Below are positions 1 to 9,161 of a stretch of DNA of 64,000 bases, one piece after another. This DNA is from Melioribacteraceae bacterium. GTDB lineage: Bacteria; Bacteroidota; Ignavibacteria; Ignavibacteriales; Melioribacteraceae. The stretch covers positions 124,001 through 188,000 of the forward strand of contig JAIOZI010000001.1 in NCBI GenBank assembly GCA_021740785.1. The letters are read 5' to 3'. The first letter of the stretch is position 1; every line of letters starts with the position of its first letter. Below the pieces are notes generated by a model. It was not told the DNA's origin. It saw nothing but the letters and a program-made list of their open reading frames with translations, and did not search any database. The position numbers and the translations under genes are program-made.

Positions 1-1
1 A

Positions 2-397
2 ACTCAATGTGTGCTCCCACTATTAGATGGAGATTTTCTTGATTTATTATTTTCTACTGCTAATGGTAATATTAATGTAGATTCGATAAAGTATATTGCC
101 GGAGCATCCGTGTGCGTTGTAGCGGCTTCTGAGGGATATCCTGAGAAGTATGAAAAGGGTTTTGAAATATTCGGTTTAGACAATGATTATAAAGATGTGG
201 TTGTTTTTCATGCAGGTACAATAAAGAGAGGTGAAAAAATTATCACAAATGGCGGTCGTGTATTAGGTGTTACATCACACATAAATGATAATGATTTAAA
301 AGCGGCTAAAATAATAGCTTATGATGCCTTATCTAAGATAAATTATATGGGTAAAACATTCCGTATGGATATTGCAGATCGGGGGATAAACAAATAA
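2..397 (+). CDS. purD: Phosphoribosylamine-glycine ligase, 3' end (partial)
   Basis: This is the C-terminal end of PurD, the ATP-grasp enzyme that joins glycine to phosphoribosylamine in step two of purine synthesis. The frame is open from the window edge and begins with TQCVLPLL, which matches the conserved segment after the metal-binding RxGDPE region of the family. The rest is the PurD C-domain: AGASVCVVAASEGYP, the FHAGT motif and GGRVLGVT. About two thirds of the protein lies to the left of the window, so 2 is only the first in-frame base. It is convergent with the HIT gene, with about 30 bases between them. A second purine gene, purE, lies at 51435. Confidence 0.93.
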   Translation, partial: TQCVLPLLDGDFLDLLFSTANGNINVDSIKYIAGASVCVVAASEGYPEKYEKGFEIFGLDNDYKDVVVFHAGTIKRGEKIITNGGRVLGVTSHINDNDLKAAKIIAYDALSKINYMGKTFRMDIADRGINK

Positions 398-427
398 GGG
401 AGCACGTTTACAAACATCGACTTTAAA

Positions 428-775
428 TTAACCTGGAGGCCATTTCATTTGTCTGCCGCCAAGTAAATGCATGTGTAGATGGTAAACTTCTTGTCCTCCG
501 TGATCCCCACAATTAAAAACCAACCTAAATCCACTTTCTGAAATGTTTTCATTTCTTGCGATTATATTTGCAGCGTCAATCATTTCACCCAAGAGGGGAG
601 CATGATCTTTCCCGTTCAATTCTTTTACTGTTGGTATTTCAATTTTGGGAATAATCAAAATATGTGTCGGCGCTTGTGGATTGATATCTCGAAACGCTAA
701 TACATTTTTCGATTCATAAACAATTTCAGCAGGTATTTCTTTATTAATAATTTTCGAAAAGATTGTGTTACCCAT
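428..775 (-). CDS. HIT family protein (HinT-like nucleotide hydrolase)
   Basis: A 115-residue histidine-triad protein. The catalytic signature YHLHMHLLGG (H-x-H-x-H) sits near residues 98-107, and the N-terminal IFSKIINKEIPAEIVYE block is typical of the HinT/PKCI branch. Family members hydrolyse adenosine phosphoramidates and related nucleotides in the cytoplasm. The length is normal for HinT. It is the last gene of the minus-strand run: its ATG shares one base with the TAA of the upstream NtrC-type regulator, so translational coupling is likely. The biological substrate cannot be told from sequence. HIT genes sit in many unrelated operons, so no functional link to the regulator is implied. 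Confidence 0.9.
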   Translation of the reverse strand: MGNTIFSKIINKEIPAEIVYESKNVLAFRDINPQAPTHILIIPKIEIPTVKELNGKDHAPLLGEMIDAANIIARNENISESGFRLVFNCGDHGGQEVYHLHMHLLGGRQMKWPPG

Positions 776-2133
776 TATTCACTCCCTTTTTCTATTTCAT
801 ACTTTTTCATTTTACTGTATAAATGACTTCTTTGTATACCAAGAGTCTCAGCGGTTTTACTAATATTCCAACTATTTGCTTCAAGTTGTTTTTCAATAAA
901 TGCTTTTTCTGATTTTTCCTTAAACTCCTGAAATGAATTACTTATATCCAAAAGATCATCAAATTTGGATTCGGAAAAGGGAATTAATTTCTTTACATCT
1001 GAAATATTTATTTCAGTTTCCGGTACCATGATAACAATTCTCTCAATTAAATTCCTTAATTCGCGTACGTTACCTGTCCACTCCAAATTCATGAGGTATT
1101 CAACAGCTTGTTGACTTACATTCTTTGAGGGGAAGCCGTTTTTTCTACAAATATCATCGATGAAATAATTTATTAAAATTGGTATATCCTCAACTCTATC
1201 TCTGAGAGCTGGGACATGAATCGGTATTACATTAAGTCGATGATATAGATCTTCTCTAAAATTTCCGTTTTTTATTTCCTCTTTCAGATCTTTATTAGTA
1301 GCTGAAATTATTCTTACATCAACAGATATTTTTTCCGAACCTCCCACTCGTTCAATTTTACCATCTTCAATTGCACGCAGTACTTTAGCTTGTGCCTGTA
1401 AACTCATATCGCCGATTTCATCGAGGAACAAGGTACTGCCGTTTGCCTGCTCAAATTTTCCAATCCTTCTATTAGTAGCTCCAGTAAACGAACCTTTCTC
1501 ATGTCCAAACAATTCGGATTCAATCAATTCATTCGGAATTGCAGCACAATTAACCTCAACAAGTTCTTTATCAACTCTGTTGCTATGCTTGTGAATTGCC
1601 CTAGCTATTAATTCTTTCCCGGTTCCGTTTTCCCCGGTAATAAGAACCCGAGCTTCGGTTTTTGCAACACGTTCCGCGTTTTGGAGGATACTTTTAATAG
1701 CGCTGCTCTCTCCAATTATGGCGTCCTTTTTTGAGAGATTCTCTTTTAATTTTACATTCTCTCTTTTCAGATTTGTCTGTCCAACTGCATTCCTGATACT
1801 TATCAGCAATTTATCGCGGTCGATAGGTTTTTCAATAAAATCAAACGCTCCGAGTTTAGTCGCCTTGATTGCATTTTCAATACTGTTGTGAGCTGAAATC
1901 ATAATAACACTTATTTCAATATCGTTTTCACCGAGCCATTTCAAAACTTCAAATCCATTCATTCCCGGCATTTGGATATCGAGAAGCAGAGCATCGTAAT
2001 TTGAGAATTCTAATTTTGTTATGCCCTTAAGTGCATCCGTTTCGTATTCAACATGATAGTTCTCGTACTCAAGTATCATATTTATACTTTCGCAAATCTC
2101 TTTTTCGTCGTCAATTACTAATATCGATTTCAT
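775..2133 (-). CDS. NtrC-family sigma-54-dependent response regulator
   Basis: A 452-residue three-domain activator. The receiver domain covers about residues 1-120, with an acidic pair at D8/D9, phosphoacceptor D52 (LLLDIQMPG) and a KP motif near 102. The AAA+ sigma-54 interaction domain covers about 140-380, with Walker A GENGTGKE, the sigma-54 loop in the form GSFTGA, and Walker B LFLDEIGDM. A Fis-type helix-turn-helix ends the protein (NISKTAETLGIQRSHLYSK). It should activate sigma-54 promoters when phosphorylated. No histidine kinase gene is adjacent, so its partner is elsewhere; the kinase at 57334 is a remote candidate only. It overlaps the HIT gene by one base. Confidence 0.93.
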   Translation of the reverse strand: MKSILVIDDEKEICESINMILEYENYHVEYETDALKGITKLEFSNYDALLLDIQMPGMNGFEVLKWLGENDIEISVIMISAHNSIENAIKATKLGAFDFIEKPIDRDKLLISIRNAVGQTNLKRENVKLKENLSKKDAIIGESSAIKSILQNAERVAKTEARVLITGENGTGKELIARAIHKHSNRVDKELVEVNCAAIPNELIESELFGHEKGSFTGATNRRIGKFEQANGSTLFLDEIGDMSLQAQAKVLRAIEDGKIERVGGSEKISVDVRIISATNKDLKEEIKNGNFREDLYHRLNVIPIHVPALRDRVEDIPILINYFIDDICRKNGFPSKNVSQQAVEYLMNLEWTGNVRELRNLIERIVIMVPETEINISDVKKLIPFSESKFDDLLDISNSFQEFKEKSEKAFIEKQLEANSWNISKTAETLGIQRSHLYSKMKKYEIEKGSE

Positions 2134-2141
2134 AAATTAAC

Positions 2142-2822
2142 CTAGTTTATGTATCGGATGTAGGAAATACTGTATAGTTTAATTATATCTGAAGGTTTAG
2201 TGTCCGGATGATCATTTAGTATATCTCCGAATAACTCTCCAAATTGATTTATTAATAAATCGCGTCTATCTAATCCGCCGTGAACTTTAAATGATTCTTC
2301 AAATAACTCAACAAAAATACCCATAAATTTAGAAAGATTGAAGAATCTAATATTATAAGATAGAAATGCATTCCCGAAAAAATGCGCAAGTTTGTCCTGG
2401 TCGCCGTGACTATTTTTTGGTGAATCAAATAGGAAATGGCGGGGAAGATTTAAGAGTTTTTTTTCGAAGAGAGAATCATTTACCGAAGGTAGAGGAATAT
2501 CAAAGGCGAATGAGCTGATTTGTATCGGCATTTTCTGAAATGGGAGCACACCGAATGTAAGACTCAATAATGTTTCCGATATATTATGATTGTTTACAGT
2601 AAGTGCGTAAGAATAGATCGAATCGATTAATTGTAATTCACTCTTATTTCCGCTCTTCTTACTGAAATTCTCAGACGCGATAAATTCATTAATAAGTTGT
2701 ATCGATTCATTTAAATGCGGATTATTCTGAGGAATTATCTTTGCATGGAGCGATAGGTAACATATTATAAATAAATAACTTATGATATTTCTGTGCAAAT
2801 TATGTTTGAATAACTCCCACAT
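2142..2822 (-). CDS. Hypothetical exported or membrane-anchored protein with DKLAHFF motif
   Basis: A 226-residue protein I cannot assign with confidence. The N-terminus has one hydrophobic segment (about residues 13-27), suggesting a signal peptide or anchor. The central part is soluble and rich in Asn, Ser and Leu. The second half contains DKLAHFFGNAFLSY and later GGLDRRDLLINQFGELFGD. The DKxxHF plus DxxxNxxG arrangement recalls the DUF2279/YfiM-like family, but that is a loose resemblance. The ATG start overlaps the carboxylase gene by 23 bases; a TTG at 2798 is an alternative that would give a signal-peptide-like N-terminus. It lies in the minus-strand run, nine bases or fewer from its downstream neighbour. 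Confidence 0.6.
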   Translation of the reverse strand: MWELFKHNLHRNIISYLFIICYLSLHAKIIPQNNPHLNESIQLINEFIASENFSKKSGNKSELQLIDSIYSYALTVNNHNISETLLSLTFGVLPFQKMPIQISSFAFDIPLPSVNDSLFEKKLLNLPRHFLFDSPKNSHGDQDKLAHFFGNAFLSYNIRFFNLSKFMGIFVELFEESFKVHGGLDRRDLLINQFGELFGDILNDHPDTKPSDIIKLYSISYIRYIN

Positions 2823-4455
2823 TAAATTTTTTCATTTCCGGATTATTATTAGCGGTGGTAATTGCCATTGAAATATATTCGCGAGTCAATTTCGGATCAA
2901 TAATTTCATCAATCCAAAGTCTGGCAGCAGCATAATATGGTGAGCTTTGCGTGTCGTATGAATTTTGAATTAAAGCTAATTGTTTTTTTTTCTCTTCCTC
3001 ACTAAGAGTTTTCCCTTCTTTTTTCAACTGTTTCAATTTTATATCAAGGAGCACATTACTTGCTTGTGATCCACCCATCACGGCAATTTTAGCGTTTGGA
3101 TATGCGAAGATAAACCGCGGATCATAAGCTTTGCCGCACATTGCATAATTTCCGGCGCCGTAACTATTTCCAACTATAATTGTAATTTTAGGAACAACAG
3201 AATTTGCAACAGCATTCACCATTTTGGCGCCGTCTTTGATAATGCCGCCATGCTCGGCTTTACTGCCGACCATAAAGCCCGTTACGTCTTGAAAAAATAC
3301 GAGCGGGATTTTCTTTTGATTACAATTCATAATAAACCGTGTTGCTTTATCTGCGCTGTCTGAATAAATTACTCCGCCGATTTGCATTTCGCCCGCTTCC
3401 GTTTTAACGATACTTCTTTGATTTGCAACTATTCCAACCGACCACCCATCAATTCTGGCATAAGCTGTAATAATTGTTTTTCCGTAACCAGCTTTGTACT
3501 CATCGATTTCCGAATTATCAACAATGCGAGCAAGCAAATCATATGTATCGTATTGTTTAAGCGTATCTTCCGGTAAAATGCCGTAAACTTCCTTTGGATC
3601 AAATTTGGGGAGAATACTTTCCAACCTGTTAAAATTTGCTTTATCGCGTTCACCGTTTTTTGATACGATACTTCTAATTTGTTCTAAACATTCGGTATCA
3701 TCTTTCATCACATAATCTGTAACACCTGATATGTTGGATTGAACTACTGCACCGCCGAGTGATTCGTTGTCAATATTTTCACCAATCGCTGCACGTACTA
3801 AATGAGATCCTGCTAAAAAAACCGATCCTTCACCTTCCACGATTAGAGCTTCGTCACTCATTATCGGCAAGTATGCTCCGCCGGCAACACATGGACCCAT
3901 AATTGCGGCAATTTGCGGTATTCCCATTGCCGACATAACAGCATTATTTCTAAATATTCTACCGAAATGTTCTTTATCCGGGAAAATATCTTCCTGCAGC
4001 GGAAGAAATACACCGGCGCTGTCAACCAAATATATTATCGGCAATCGGTTCTCAATTGCAATTTCCTGTGCTCGCAGATTTTTTTTTGCTGTAATAGGAA
4101 ACCATGCTCCGGCTTTTACTGTGGCATCATTTGCAACTATTAAATGATCCTGATTGTGAATTTTACCAACGCCGAAAACTGTTCCGGCACAGGGCGCTCC
4201 GCCATACTCCTTATACATATCAAAAGCGGCAAGTGAATTAATTTCATAGAATTTGCTATTTTTATCTATCAATTTATTTATCCGCTCACGGGCAGTAAAT
4301 TTACCTTTTGAATGCTGTTTTTCAATTAGCTTTTCACCACCGCCGAGTGAAATTTTTTCCAGTACACCGTTTAATTTCCTAACCAGATTTTTTTGATAAT
4401 CTTCTTTTTTCAGATAACTTTCATTTTGCTGCAATTCTTTTCCAATTAATTTCAT
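2800..4455 (-). CDS. Acyl-CoA carboxylase carboxyltransferase (beta) subunit, methylcrotonyl-CoA type
   Basis: A 551-residue carboxyltransferase subunit of a biotin-dependent acyl-CoA carboxylase. It transfers carboxyl from carboxybiotin to an acyl-CoA. Both crotonase-like halves are present: YLVDSAGVFLPLQ, GPCVAGGAYLPIMSDEA and FLAGSHLVRAAIGE in the first, and FFQDVTGFMVG, GNSYGAGNYAMCGKAY and MGGSQASNVL in the second. The spacing and HFGRIFRNNAVMSAMGIPQ wording resemble methylcrotonyl-CoA carboxylase beta more than the propionyl-CoA type. I chose the ATG at 4455, preceded by AGGA at six bases, over a TTG two codons upstream. No biotin carboxylase or biotin carrier gene is in the window. The acyl-CoA dehydrogenase upstream suggests leucine or branched acyl-CoA breakdown. 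Confidence 0.88.
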   Translation of the reverse strand: MKLIGKELQQNESYLKKEDYQKNLVRKLNGVLEKISLGGGEKLIEKQHSKGKFTARERINKLIDKNSKFYEINSLAAFDMYKEYGGAPCAGTVFGVGKIHNQDHLIVANDATVKAGAWFPITAKKNLRAQEIAIENRLPIIYLVDSAGVFLPLQEDIFPDKEHFGRIFRNNAVMSAMGIPQIAAIMGPCVAGGAYLPIMSDEALIVEGEGSVFLAGSHLVRAAIGENIDNESLGGAVVQSNISGVTDYVMKDDTECLEQIRSIVSKNGERDKANFNRLESILPKFDPKEVYGILPEDTLKQYDTYDLLARIVDNSEIDEYKAGYGKTIITAYARIDGWSVGIVANQRSIVKTEAGEMQIGGVIYSDSADKATRFIMNCNQKKIPLVFFQDVTGFMVGSKAEHGGIIKDGAKMVNAVANSVVPKITIIVGNSYGAGNYAMCGKAYDPRFIFAYPNAKIAVMGGSQASNVLLDIKLKQLKKEGKTLSEEEKKKQLALIQNSYDTQSSPYYAAARLWIDEIIDPKLTREYISMAITTANNNPEMKKFNVGVIQT

Positions 4456-4473
4456 TAGCAATCCTATAAAATA

Positions 4474-5640
4474 TTAGTCCTTTAGAAGATTTCTTGCAAT
4501 TACCAATCGTTGAATTTCAGAAGTCCCTTCACCGATCGTTAGAAGTTTTACATCACGGTAGAATTTTTCAACCGGGTAATCTTTAACATAACCATAACCA
4601 CCGAATATTTGCACAGCTTCATTAGCCGCTTTGGTAGCAATCTCACTTGAAAACAATTTTGCCATTGAGGCAATTTGATTAATATCTTTACCCAGATCTT
4701 TTAAAGCAGCAGCTTTAAAAGTCAATAATCTGGCAGCCTCTAATTCTGTTGCCATTTCAGAAATTTTAAACTGTATTGCTTGAAATTCCGCAAGTGATTT
4801 CGAAAATTGTTTCCTTTCTTTTGAATAACTTGTAACTGCTTCGAGACATCCCATTGCAAGTCCCGTACTTAAAGCTGCAATTGAAATTCTGCCTCCGACT
4901 AAAATCTTCATGGCTTGAGCAAAACCTTCACCTTCAGCTCCAATTAAGTTGGAAGCGGGTACTTTACAATTCTCAAAAATCAATTGTGTCGTTTCGCTCG
5001 CACGCATTCCAAGTTTATTCTCTTTTTTCCCGACAGTAAAACCTTCCGTCCCTTTCTCGACAACGAAAGCTGAAACTCCTTTTGATCTTTTTTCTTTATC
5101 AGTTTTTGCCATTATAACAGCAGTTTTTCCAACACCGCCGTGAGTGATGAAACTTTTTGTTCCGTTTAATAAATAATAGTCGCCGGATTTTTCGGCAGAA
5201 GCAGTCATTCCTGCAGCATCACTTCCGGAACCTGGTTCAGTAAGTCCCCACGCACCGATTACTTTTCCGGATGCTAAACCGGGAAGATATTTTTCTTTCA
5301 ATTCTTCATTAGCAAATTGATTAATATGATTTGTGCACAAACCGTTGTGGGCTGCAACAGATAATGCAAATGAAGGATCAACACGAGCGATTTCTTCGAC
5401 AACTATTGCATATTCAGTGTAACCAAAACCAGCTCCGCCGAATTTTTCCGGAACAAGTATACCTAGAAAACCAAGCTCACCCAGTTGTTTCATTATTTCC
5501 ATCGGGAATTCCTGTGATTCATCAAATTCCATAATTCTCGGACGAATTATATTCTCGCTGAAATCACGAATTGTATCCCGGATTACTAATTGATCTTCAT
5601 TCAACTCAATTGATTGTGAGGCAATATTATTTTCACTCAT
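4474..5640 (-). CDS. Acyl-CoA dehydrogenase (short/branched-chain type)
   Basis: A 388-residue FAD flavoprotein that oxidises acyl-CoA to enoyl-CoA and passes electrons to ETF. All family blocks are visible: the N-terminal helical domain, the FAD-binding GAWGLTEPGSGSDA and SFITHGG strands, and the C-terminal four-helix part with QIFGGYGYVKDYPVEKFYRD. The GEGTSEIQRLV motif near residue 370 places the catalytic Glu where short- and branched-chain dehydrogenases carry it. It lies between meaB (14 bases upstream) and the carboxylase beta subunit (18 bases downstream), so the three likely form a transcription unit for branched-chain acyl-CoA breakdown. Substrate chain length is an inference. Confidence 0.93.
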   Translation of the reverse strand: MSENNIASQSIELNEDQLVIRDTIRDFSENIIRPRIMEFDESQEFPMEIMKQLGELGFLGILVPEKFGGAGFGYTEYAIVVEEIARVDPSFALSVAAHNGLCTNHINQFANEELKEKYLPGLASGKVIGAWGLTEPGSGSDAAGMTASAEKSGDYYLLNGTKSFITHGGVGKTAVIMAKTDKEKRSKGVSAFVVEKGTEGFTVGKKENKLGMRASETTQLIFENCKVPASNLIGAEGEGFAQAMKILVGGRISIAALSTGLAMGCLEAVTSYSKERKQFSKSLAEFQAIQFKISEMATELEAARLLTFKAAALKDLGKDINQIASMAKLFSSEIATKAANEAVQIFGGYGYVKDYPVEKFYRDVKLLTIGEGTSEIQRLVIARNLLKD

Positions 5641-5654
5641 ATTATTCCCTTAGG

Positions 5655-6608
5655 TTATTTTATTTCCAGTTTATAGTTAGTAATGATTTCCTCAGCCAAC
5701 TCATATGGTGATAATTTCCGAAATACAACGTGTTCAACATCATAATTAAGTTTTTCTTCTCTTGATGAGTCCCAAAGTTCTTTCCGGAATGTACTTTCTA
5801 CTATTTCCTTTATCCGTAATTTTAGGTTTTTCTCTCTAACTTTAAGCAGAAGATCATTTTCTAACAAATGATTTTTATGTTTTTCAATTTCACCTGCTAG
5901 ATTATCGATACCCTTATTTTCCGAAGCAATTGTTTTTACGATATTCGGGAACCAGCTTTTTTCATCATGATTTCTAAATGATAATATAGTTTTGATTGCG
6001 GTGATTGCATTATCTGAACCGGGTCTATCACTTTTGTTCAATACAAAAAAATCTGCTATTTCCATTAAACCGGCTTTCATAGCTTGAATTGAATCTCCGG
6101 ATTCAGGGACTAAAATCACTGCAGTTGTATCAGCGTTTCTCGCAATATCAAGTTCTGATTGACCAACTCCAACAGTTTCCAAAATTATATAATCGTAACC
6201 CGCAGCATCTAATACATCAGCCGCATCTGTTGTTTTTCTGCTCAGTCCGCCGAGACTTCCGCGAGTAGCCATACTTCTGATGTAAACATTTTTATCCATT
6301 CCAATTTCATTCATTCTTACCCTGTCACCTAGTAAAGCTCCGCCGGTAAACGGACTTGTAGGATCAACCGCAATAATTGCTACACTTTTTTCTTGTGATA
6401 AATAAAACTTAGTGAGTTGATTTGTGATTGTCGATTTACCCGCTCCGGGCGGACCTGTAATTCCGATTCGGTATGCATTGCCCGTCCGCGAATGTATTGA
6501 TTTTAAAATTTCTACAGATTCCTTCGTTCCGTATTCAACTTTTGTAATTAAACGTGATACTGAGCGTTTGTCTTCTTTAGTAAGATTATTTATGAGAATT
6601 TCAGTCAT
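5655..6608 (-). CDS. meaB: Methylmalonyl-CoA mutase-associated GTPase MeaB
   Basis: A G3E-type GTPase (317 residues) that protects and gates cofactor loading of B12-dependent acyl-CoA mutases. Visible motifs are the P-loop GITGPPGAGKSTITNQL, the base-sensing VDPTSPFTGGALLGDRVRM segment, switch-like ETVGVGQSE and the guanine motif NKSD. I placed the start at the ATG at 6608, four bases after the nadD stop. A TTG four codons upstream would overlap nadD by eight bases. The mutase itself is not in the window, but the neighbouring acyl-CoA dehydrogenase and carboxylase fit propionyl-CoA/methylmalonyl-CoA metabolism. The older name ArgK describes the same family. Confidence 0.93.
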   Translation of the reverse strand: MTEILINNLTKEDKRSVSRLITKVEYGTKESVEILKSIHSRTGNAYRIGITGPPGAGKSTITNQLTKFYLSQEKSVAIIAVDPTSPFTGGALLGDRVRMNEIGMDKNVYIRSMATRGSLGGLSRKTTDAADVLDAAGYDYIILETVGVGQSELDIARNADTTAVILVPESGDSIQAMKAGLMEIADFFVLNKSDRPGSDNAITAIKTILSFRNHDEKSWFPNIVKTIASENKGIDNLAGEIEKHKNHLLENDLLLKVREKNLKLRIKEIVESTFRKELWDSSREEKLNYDVEHVVFRKLSPYELAEEIITNYKLEIK

Positions 6609-6612
6609 AGTG

Positions 6613-7191
6613 TTAGTCAATATATAATTTATTTTTCAAAATGTACTCCTTTACGATTTCCGGAACAAGATAATCAATTGATTTCTTCTCTTTCACTCTA
6701 TCTCTTATCATAGTAGAAGAAATATCAATTTGAGGAGTATCTAAAATCAATGCAGATTTATCGTATCCATGAGTAATGTTAACTGTATTTTCGACACTTC
6801 GTTTTAGTACAGCTAATTGTGCGAGTTTAATAATCTCTTCCGGTTTATACCAACTATCAAAATCGATAAGATTATCATACCCGATTATCAGTTCCAAATT
6901 TTCATATTTTGTACGCAAGTATTTCAATGTATCGATTGTATGAGAAACTTTCTTTCTTTCAATTTCATAAGTGGATAAATCAAAATATGGATTACCGGAA
7001 ATCGCCAATTTTGTCATCTGTAAACGATGTTCAGTCGCTGAATTTTTCATTTCAATTTTATGCGGAGATATATAACATGGGATAAAAATTATTTTATCAT
7101 AGTTACGCTTTTCAAGTACGTATTGAGCTGTTATTAGATGACCGTTATGTATAGGGTCAAATGAGCCTCCAAATATCCCTACAATTGACAA
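6613..7191 (-). CDS. nadD: Nicotinate-nucleotide adenylyltransferase
   Basis: NadD transfers AMP from ATP to nicotinate mononucleotide in NAD synthesis. The protein begins with the nucleotidyltransferase motif GIFGGSFDPIHNGHL and ends with the SSTMIRDRV signature. I chose the TTG at 7191 because GGAGGG lies nine bases upstream (7201-7206) and because family members start within a few residues of GIFGG. That gives 192 residues. Another TTG at 7239 would add 16 residues with no ribosome binding site. The gene is followed by meaB after four bases. Confidence 0.94.
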   Translation of the reverse strand: MSIVGIFGGSFDPIHNGHLITAQYVLEKRNYDKIIFIPCYISPHKIEMKNSATEHRLQMTKLAISGNPYFDLSTYEIERKKVSHTIDTLKYLRTKYENLELIIGYDNLIDFDSWYKPEEIIKLAQLAVLKRSVENTVNITHGYDKSALILDTPQIDISSTMIRDRVKEKKSIDYLVPEIVKEYILKNKLYID

Positions 7192-7200
7192 GTTGTTAAA

Positions 7201-7206
7201 CCCTCC
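7201..7206 (-). promoter_or_regulatory. Ribosome binding site of nadD
   Basis: On the minus strand this reads GGAGGG, nine bases before the TTG at 7191. It decides the nadD start in favour of the shorter protein and shows that this organism uses Shine-Dalgarno sites with TTG starts. Confidence 0.75.
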
Positions 7207-7274
7207 GGTAATTTGTTCTCTGAGATATCTTAAAGTCAATTATAATAATATGTTTCAATATTACAAAGTAGTTA

Positions 7275-7967
7275 TTACTTCTCAACTTCAATTTGGGAAA
7301 AACAATTGAAAACTAATTTTAAAGTTATCAGCAAAAGAATGCAAATCAATAAGGAAATAATCCAAAAATTGAAAGTGAGTATTTCGAATTCCGACAATAA
7401 ATTCCAAAGTGAATGAATGACAACTGCACCGAGAAAGGAATTTATATACGCGGAAAAATTAGACTTATCTGAAGAATAATATCTATTGTACATAAGATAA
7501 AAAAATATAACGGTTGAGATGTGAATAACGACAAGCACAATGCCTCGGTAAATGATTGGTAAAGTCCACGAGACACTTGAAAAATCAAACAAAAATGAGT
7601 ATAAAATATTTTCTGTGATTGAAAACCCTAAACCAATTGAAAAAGGGATAAATAAAGAATATTTGCATGAGAGAACTTTTAATCGGTTCCAAATAAGAAT
7701 TATAAAAATTGTTTTTGAAAACTCCTCAACCATTGGTGATAAAATCATATTCTTAATTAAATGAATATCATTTAGACCGGCATAGCTTAGTGCAAGTAAA
7801 AAAATCCAGTTTATAAAAAAAGAAATTGTCACTGCCCCAATGGCGCCCCAGAGAAAACTGCTAATTATTACTTTTTTGTGCTTGGATGATTTTAAGAGAT
7901 AAATACTTATCAAAATAAATAAAAGGGAAGGGGTAAAAGTCGAAATGATTAACAGAAAACTATTCAT
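7275..7967 (-). CDS. PrsW-family intramembrane metalloprotease
   Basis: A 230-residue, very hydrophobic protein with about seven predicted membrane segments. It shows the four PrsW signatures: PMVEEFSK (E81-E82), GFSITEN (E119-N120), H149 in the IHIST segment, and IHSLWN (H185, N189). In Bacillus, PrsW performs site-1 cleavage of an anti-sigma factor; other members of the CPBP/PrsW superfamily have varied targets. The gene lies nine bases after an ABC-2 exporter pair, which hints at a role in export, stress sensing or processing of the exported product. That role is inference; no anti-sigma factor gene is nearby. Confidence 0.8.
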   Translation of the reverse strand: MNSFLLIISTFTPSLLFILISIYLLKSSKHKKVIISSFLWGAIGAVTISFFINWIFLLALSYAGLNDIHLIKNMILSPMVEEFSKTIFIILIWNRLKVLSCKYSLFIPFSIGLGFSITENILYSFLFDFSSVSWTLPIIYRGIVLVVIHISTVIFFYLMYNRYYSSDKSNFSAYINSFLGAVVIHSLWNLLSEFEILTFNFWIISLLICILLLITLKLVFNCFSQIEVEK

Positions 7968-7976
7968 AAAAATCGA

Positions 7977-9161
7977 TCAGTTTATAAGTAATGATCTTTT
8001 GAAATACTTTGATGTGATTAAAACCGTTACAATAAAATAGAGTACTTGTAATCCCAAATACAGCACTACGCTTGTAATTGTGAAAGTACCAGATGATATT
8101 TTCAATATAATTGTGGATGCAGAAGTCAGCGGGAAAAATGTTAAGAAAGATGTAAAAAGCGAACCGGGCTCATTAATAATGTGTGCAATAAATATCAACG
8201 GAAGAAGAATAAGGATTGTAAGATAACCGTTTATCTGCTGACTGTTCTGTTCCGATTTTACAAAGGAACCTGCGCTTATAAAAATTGTTACATTCAAAAA
8301 TATTCCGGTTACTAGAAAAAGTGTTTGATAGAAGAATTCGAGTGAAAAATCGTTTTTCATACCAAATTCATTCATTATGAAAAATCCAATTGCTCCCCAT
8401 ACAATTAATTGAGTTAATGCAAATAGAAATAATCCCAAGATTTTCCCCATCAGCAATTCACCCGCTTTAACTGAGGTTAGTAATATTTCGGCAAGCCTGT
8501 TTGTTTTTTCTTCGGACAGGCTTCTGATAAATAGACCGCCGGAAAATATAGTAATCGATGAAAGGAATAGGACAAAAATTAATCCAATTGTAAATTGAAT
8601 CATGTTTAATCCATTGTTAACTAAACTTGTGGTTTTAATTTTCCTCGATATTATATTAGGATTGATCGCAGATAAAAGTGAATCGCTTAAGTTACTTTTT
8701 GACAACAGCGATTTATTAACTGCTTTATTAATCATAAATTCCAATTGTATCAATTCCTCCGAGTTCAATAGAGAATTGTATGATACAACGATATTGTTTG
8801 AAGGAATATTGGACTCAAAGATTTGGATAAGCGCTGCTAAATCTTGATTGTCAAGCATCTCAACAATATCATTAATCCCGCTTAAATTTTTCGAGCCGAA
8901 GTTGATTAGAATAAATTCGGGTTGAAAATTATCATCGACATTTGAATCAAATTCATGTTTCAAATTATTAATATGTTCCCCGGAATAATCTATAAATCCG
9001 ACAGGAAGCGGAGTTTGGCTAACTTCATTTTTAGAGAGTAACTGCGGAAAATAAATTAATCCAAATCCAAATAGAGGAAACAGTAATAGGTATAAAATAA
9101 AACTAATCCGTTTTACCTTTTGAAAATATTCCCAACCGGCTATGTGGAAAATATTATTCAT
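7977..9161 (-). CDS. ABC-2 type exporter permease (NatB-like)
   Basis: A 394-residue permease. One N-terminal membrane segment (about residues 20-37) is followed by a large extracytoplasmic domain of roughly 140 residues and then five or six C-terminal membrane segments. The motif SLSEEKTNRLAEILLTS is the conserved cytoplasmic elbow of NatB/YhaP-type ABC-2 permeases, just after the second membrane helix. Its ATG overlaps the stop of the ATPase gene by four bases, so the pair forms one transporter. NatAB exporters have been linked to sodium or small-molecule efflux; the substrate here is not identifiable. A PrsW-type protease follows in the same run. Confidence 0.88.
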   Translation of the reverse strand: MNNIFHIAGWEYFQKVKRISFILYLLLFPLFGFGLIYFPQLLSKNEVSQTPLPVGFIDYSGEHINNLKHEFDSNVDDNFQPEFILINFGSKNLSGINDIVEMLDNQDLAALIQIFESNIPSNNIVVSYNSLLNSEELIQLEFMINKAVNKSLLSKSNLSDSLLSAINPNIISRKIKTTSLVNNGLNMIQFTIGLIFVLFLSSITIFSGGLFIRSLSEEKTNRLAEILLTSVKAGELLMGKILGLFLFALTQLIVWGAIGFFIMNEFGMKNDFSLEFFYQTLFLVTGIFLNVTIFISAGSFVKSEQNSQQINGYLTILILLPLIFIAHIINEPGSLFTSFLTFFPLTSASTIILKISSGTFTITSVVLYLGLQVLYFIVTVLITSKYFKRSLLIN

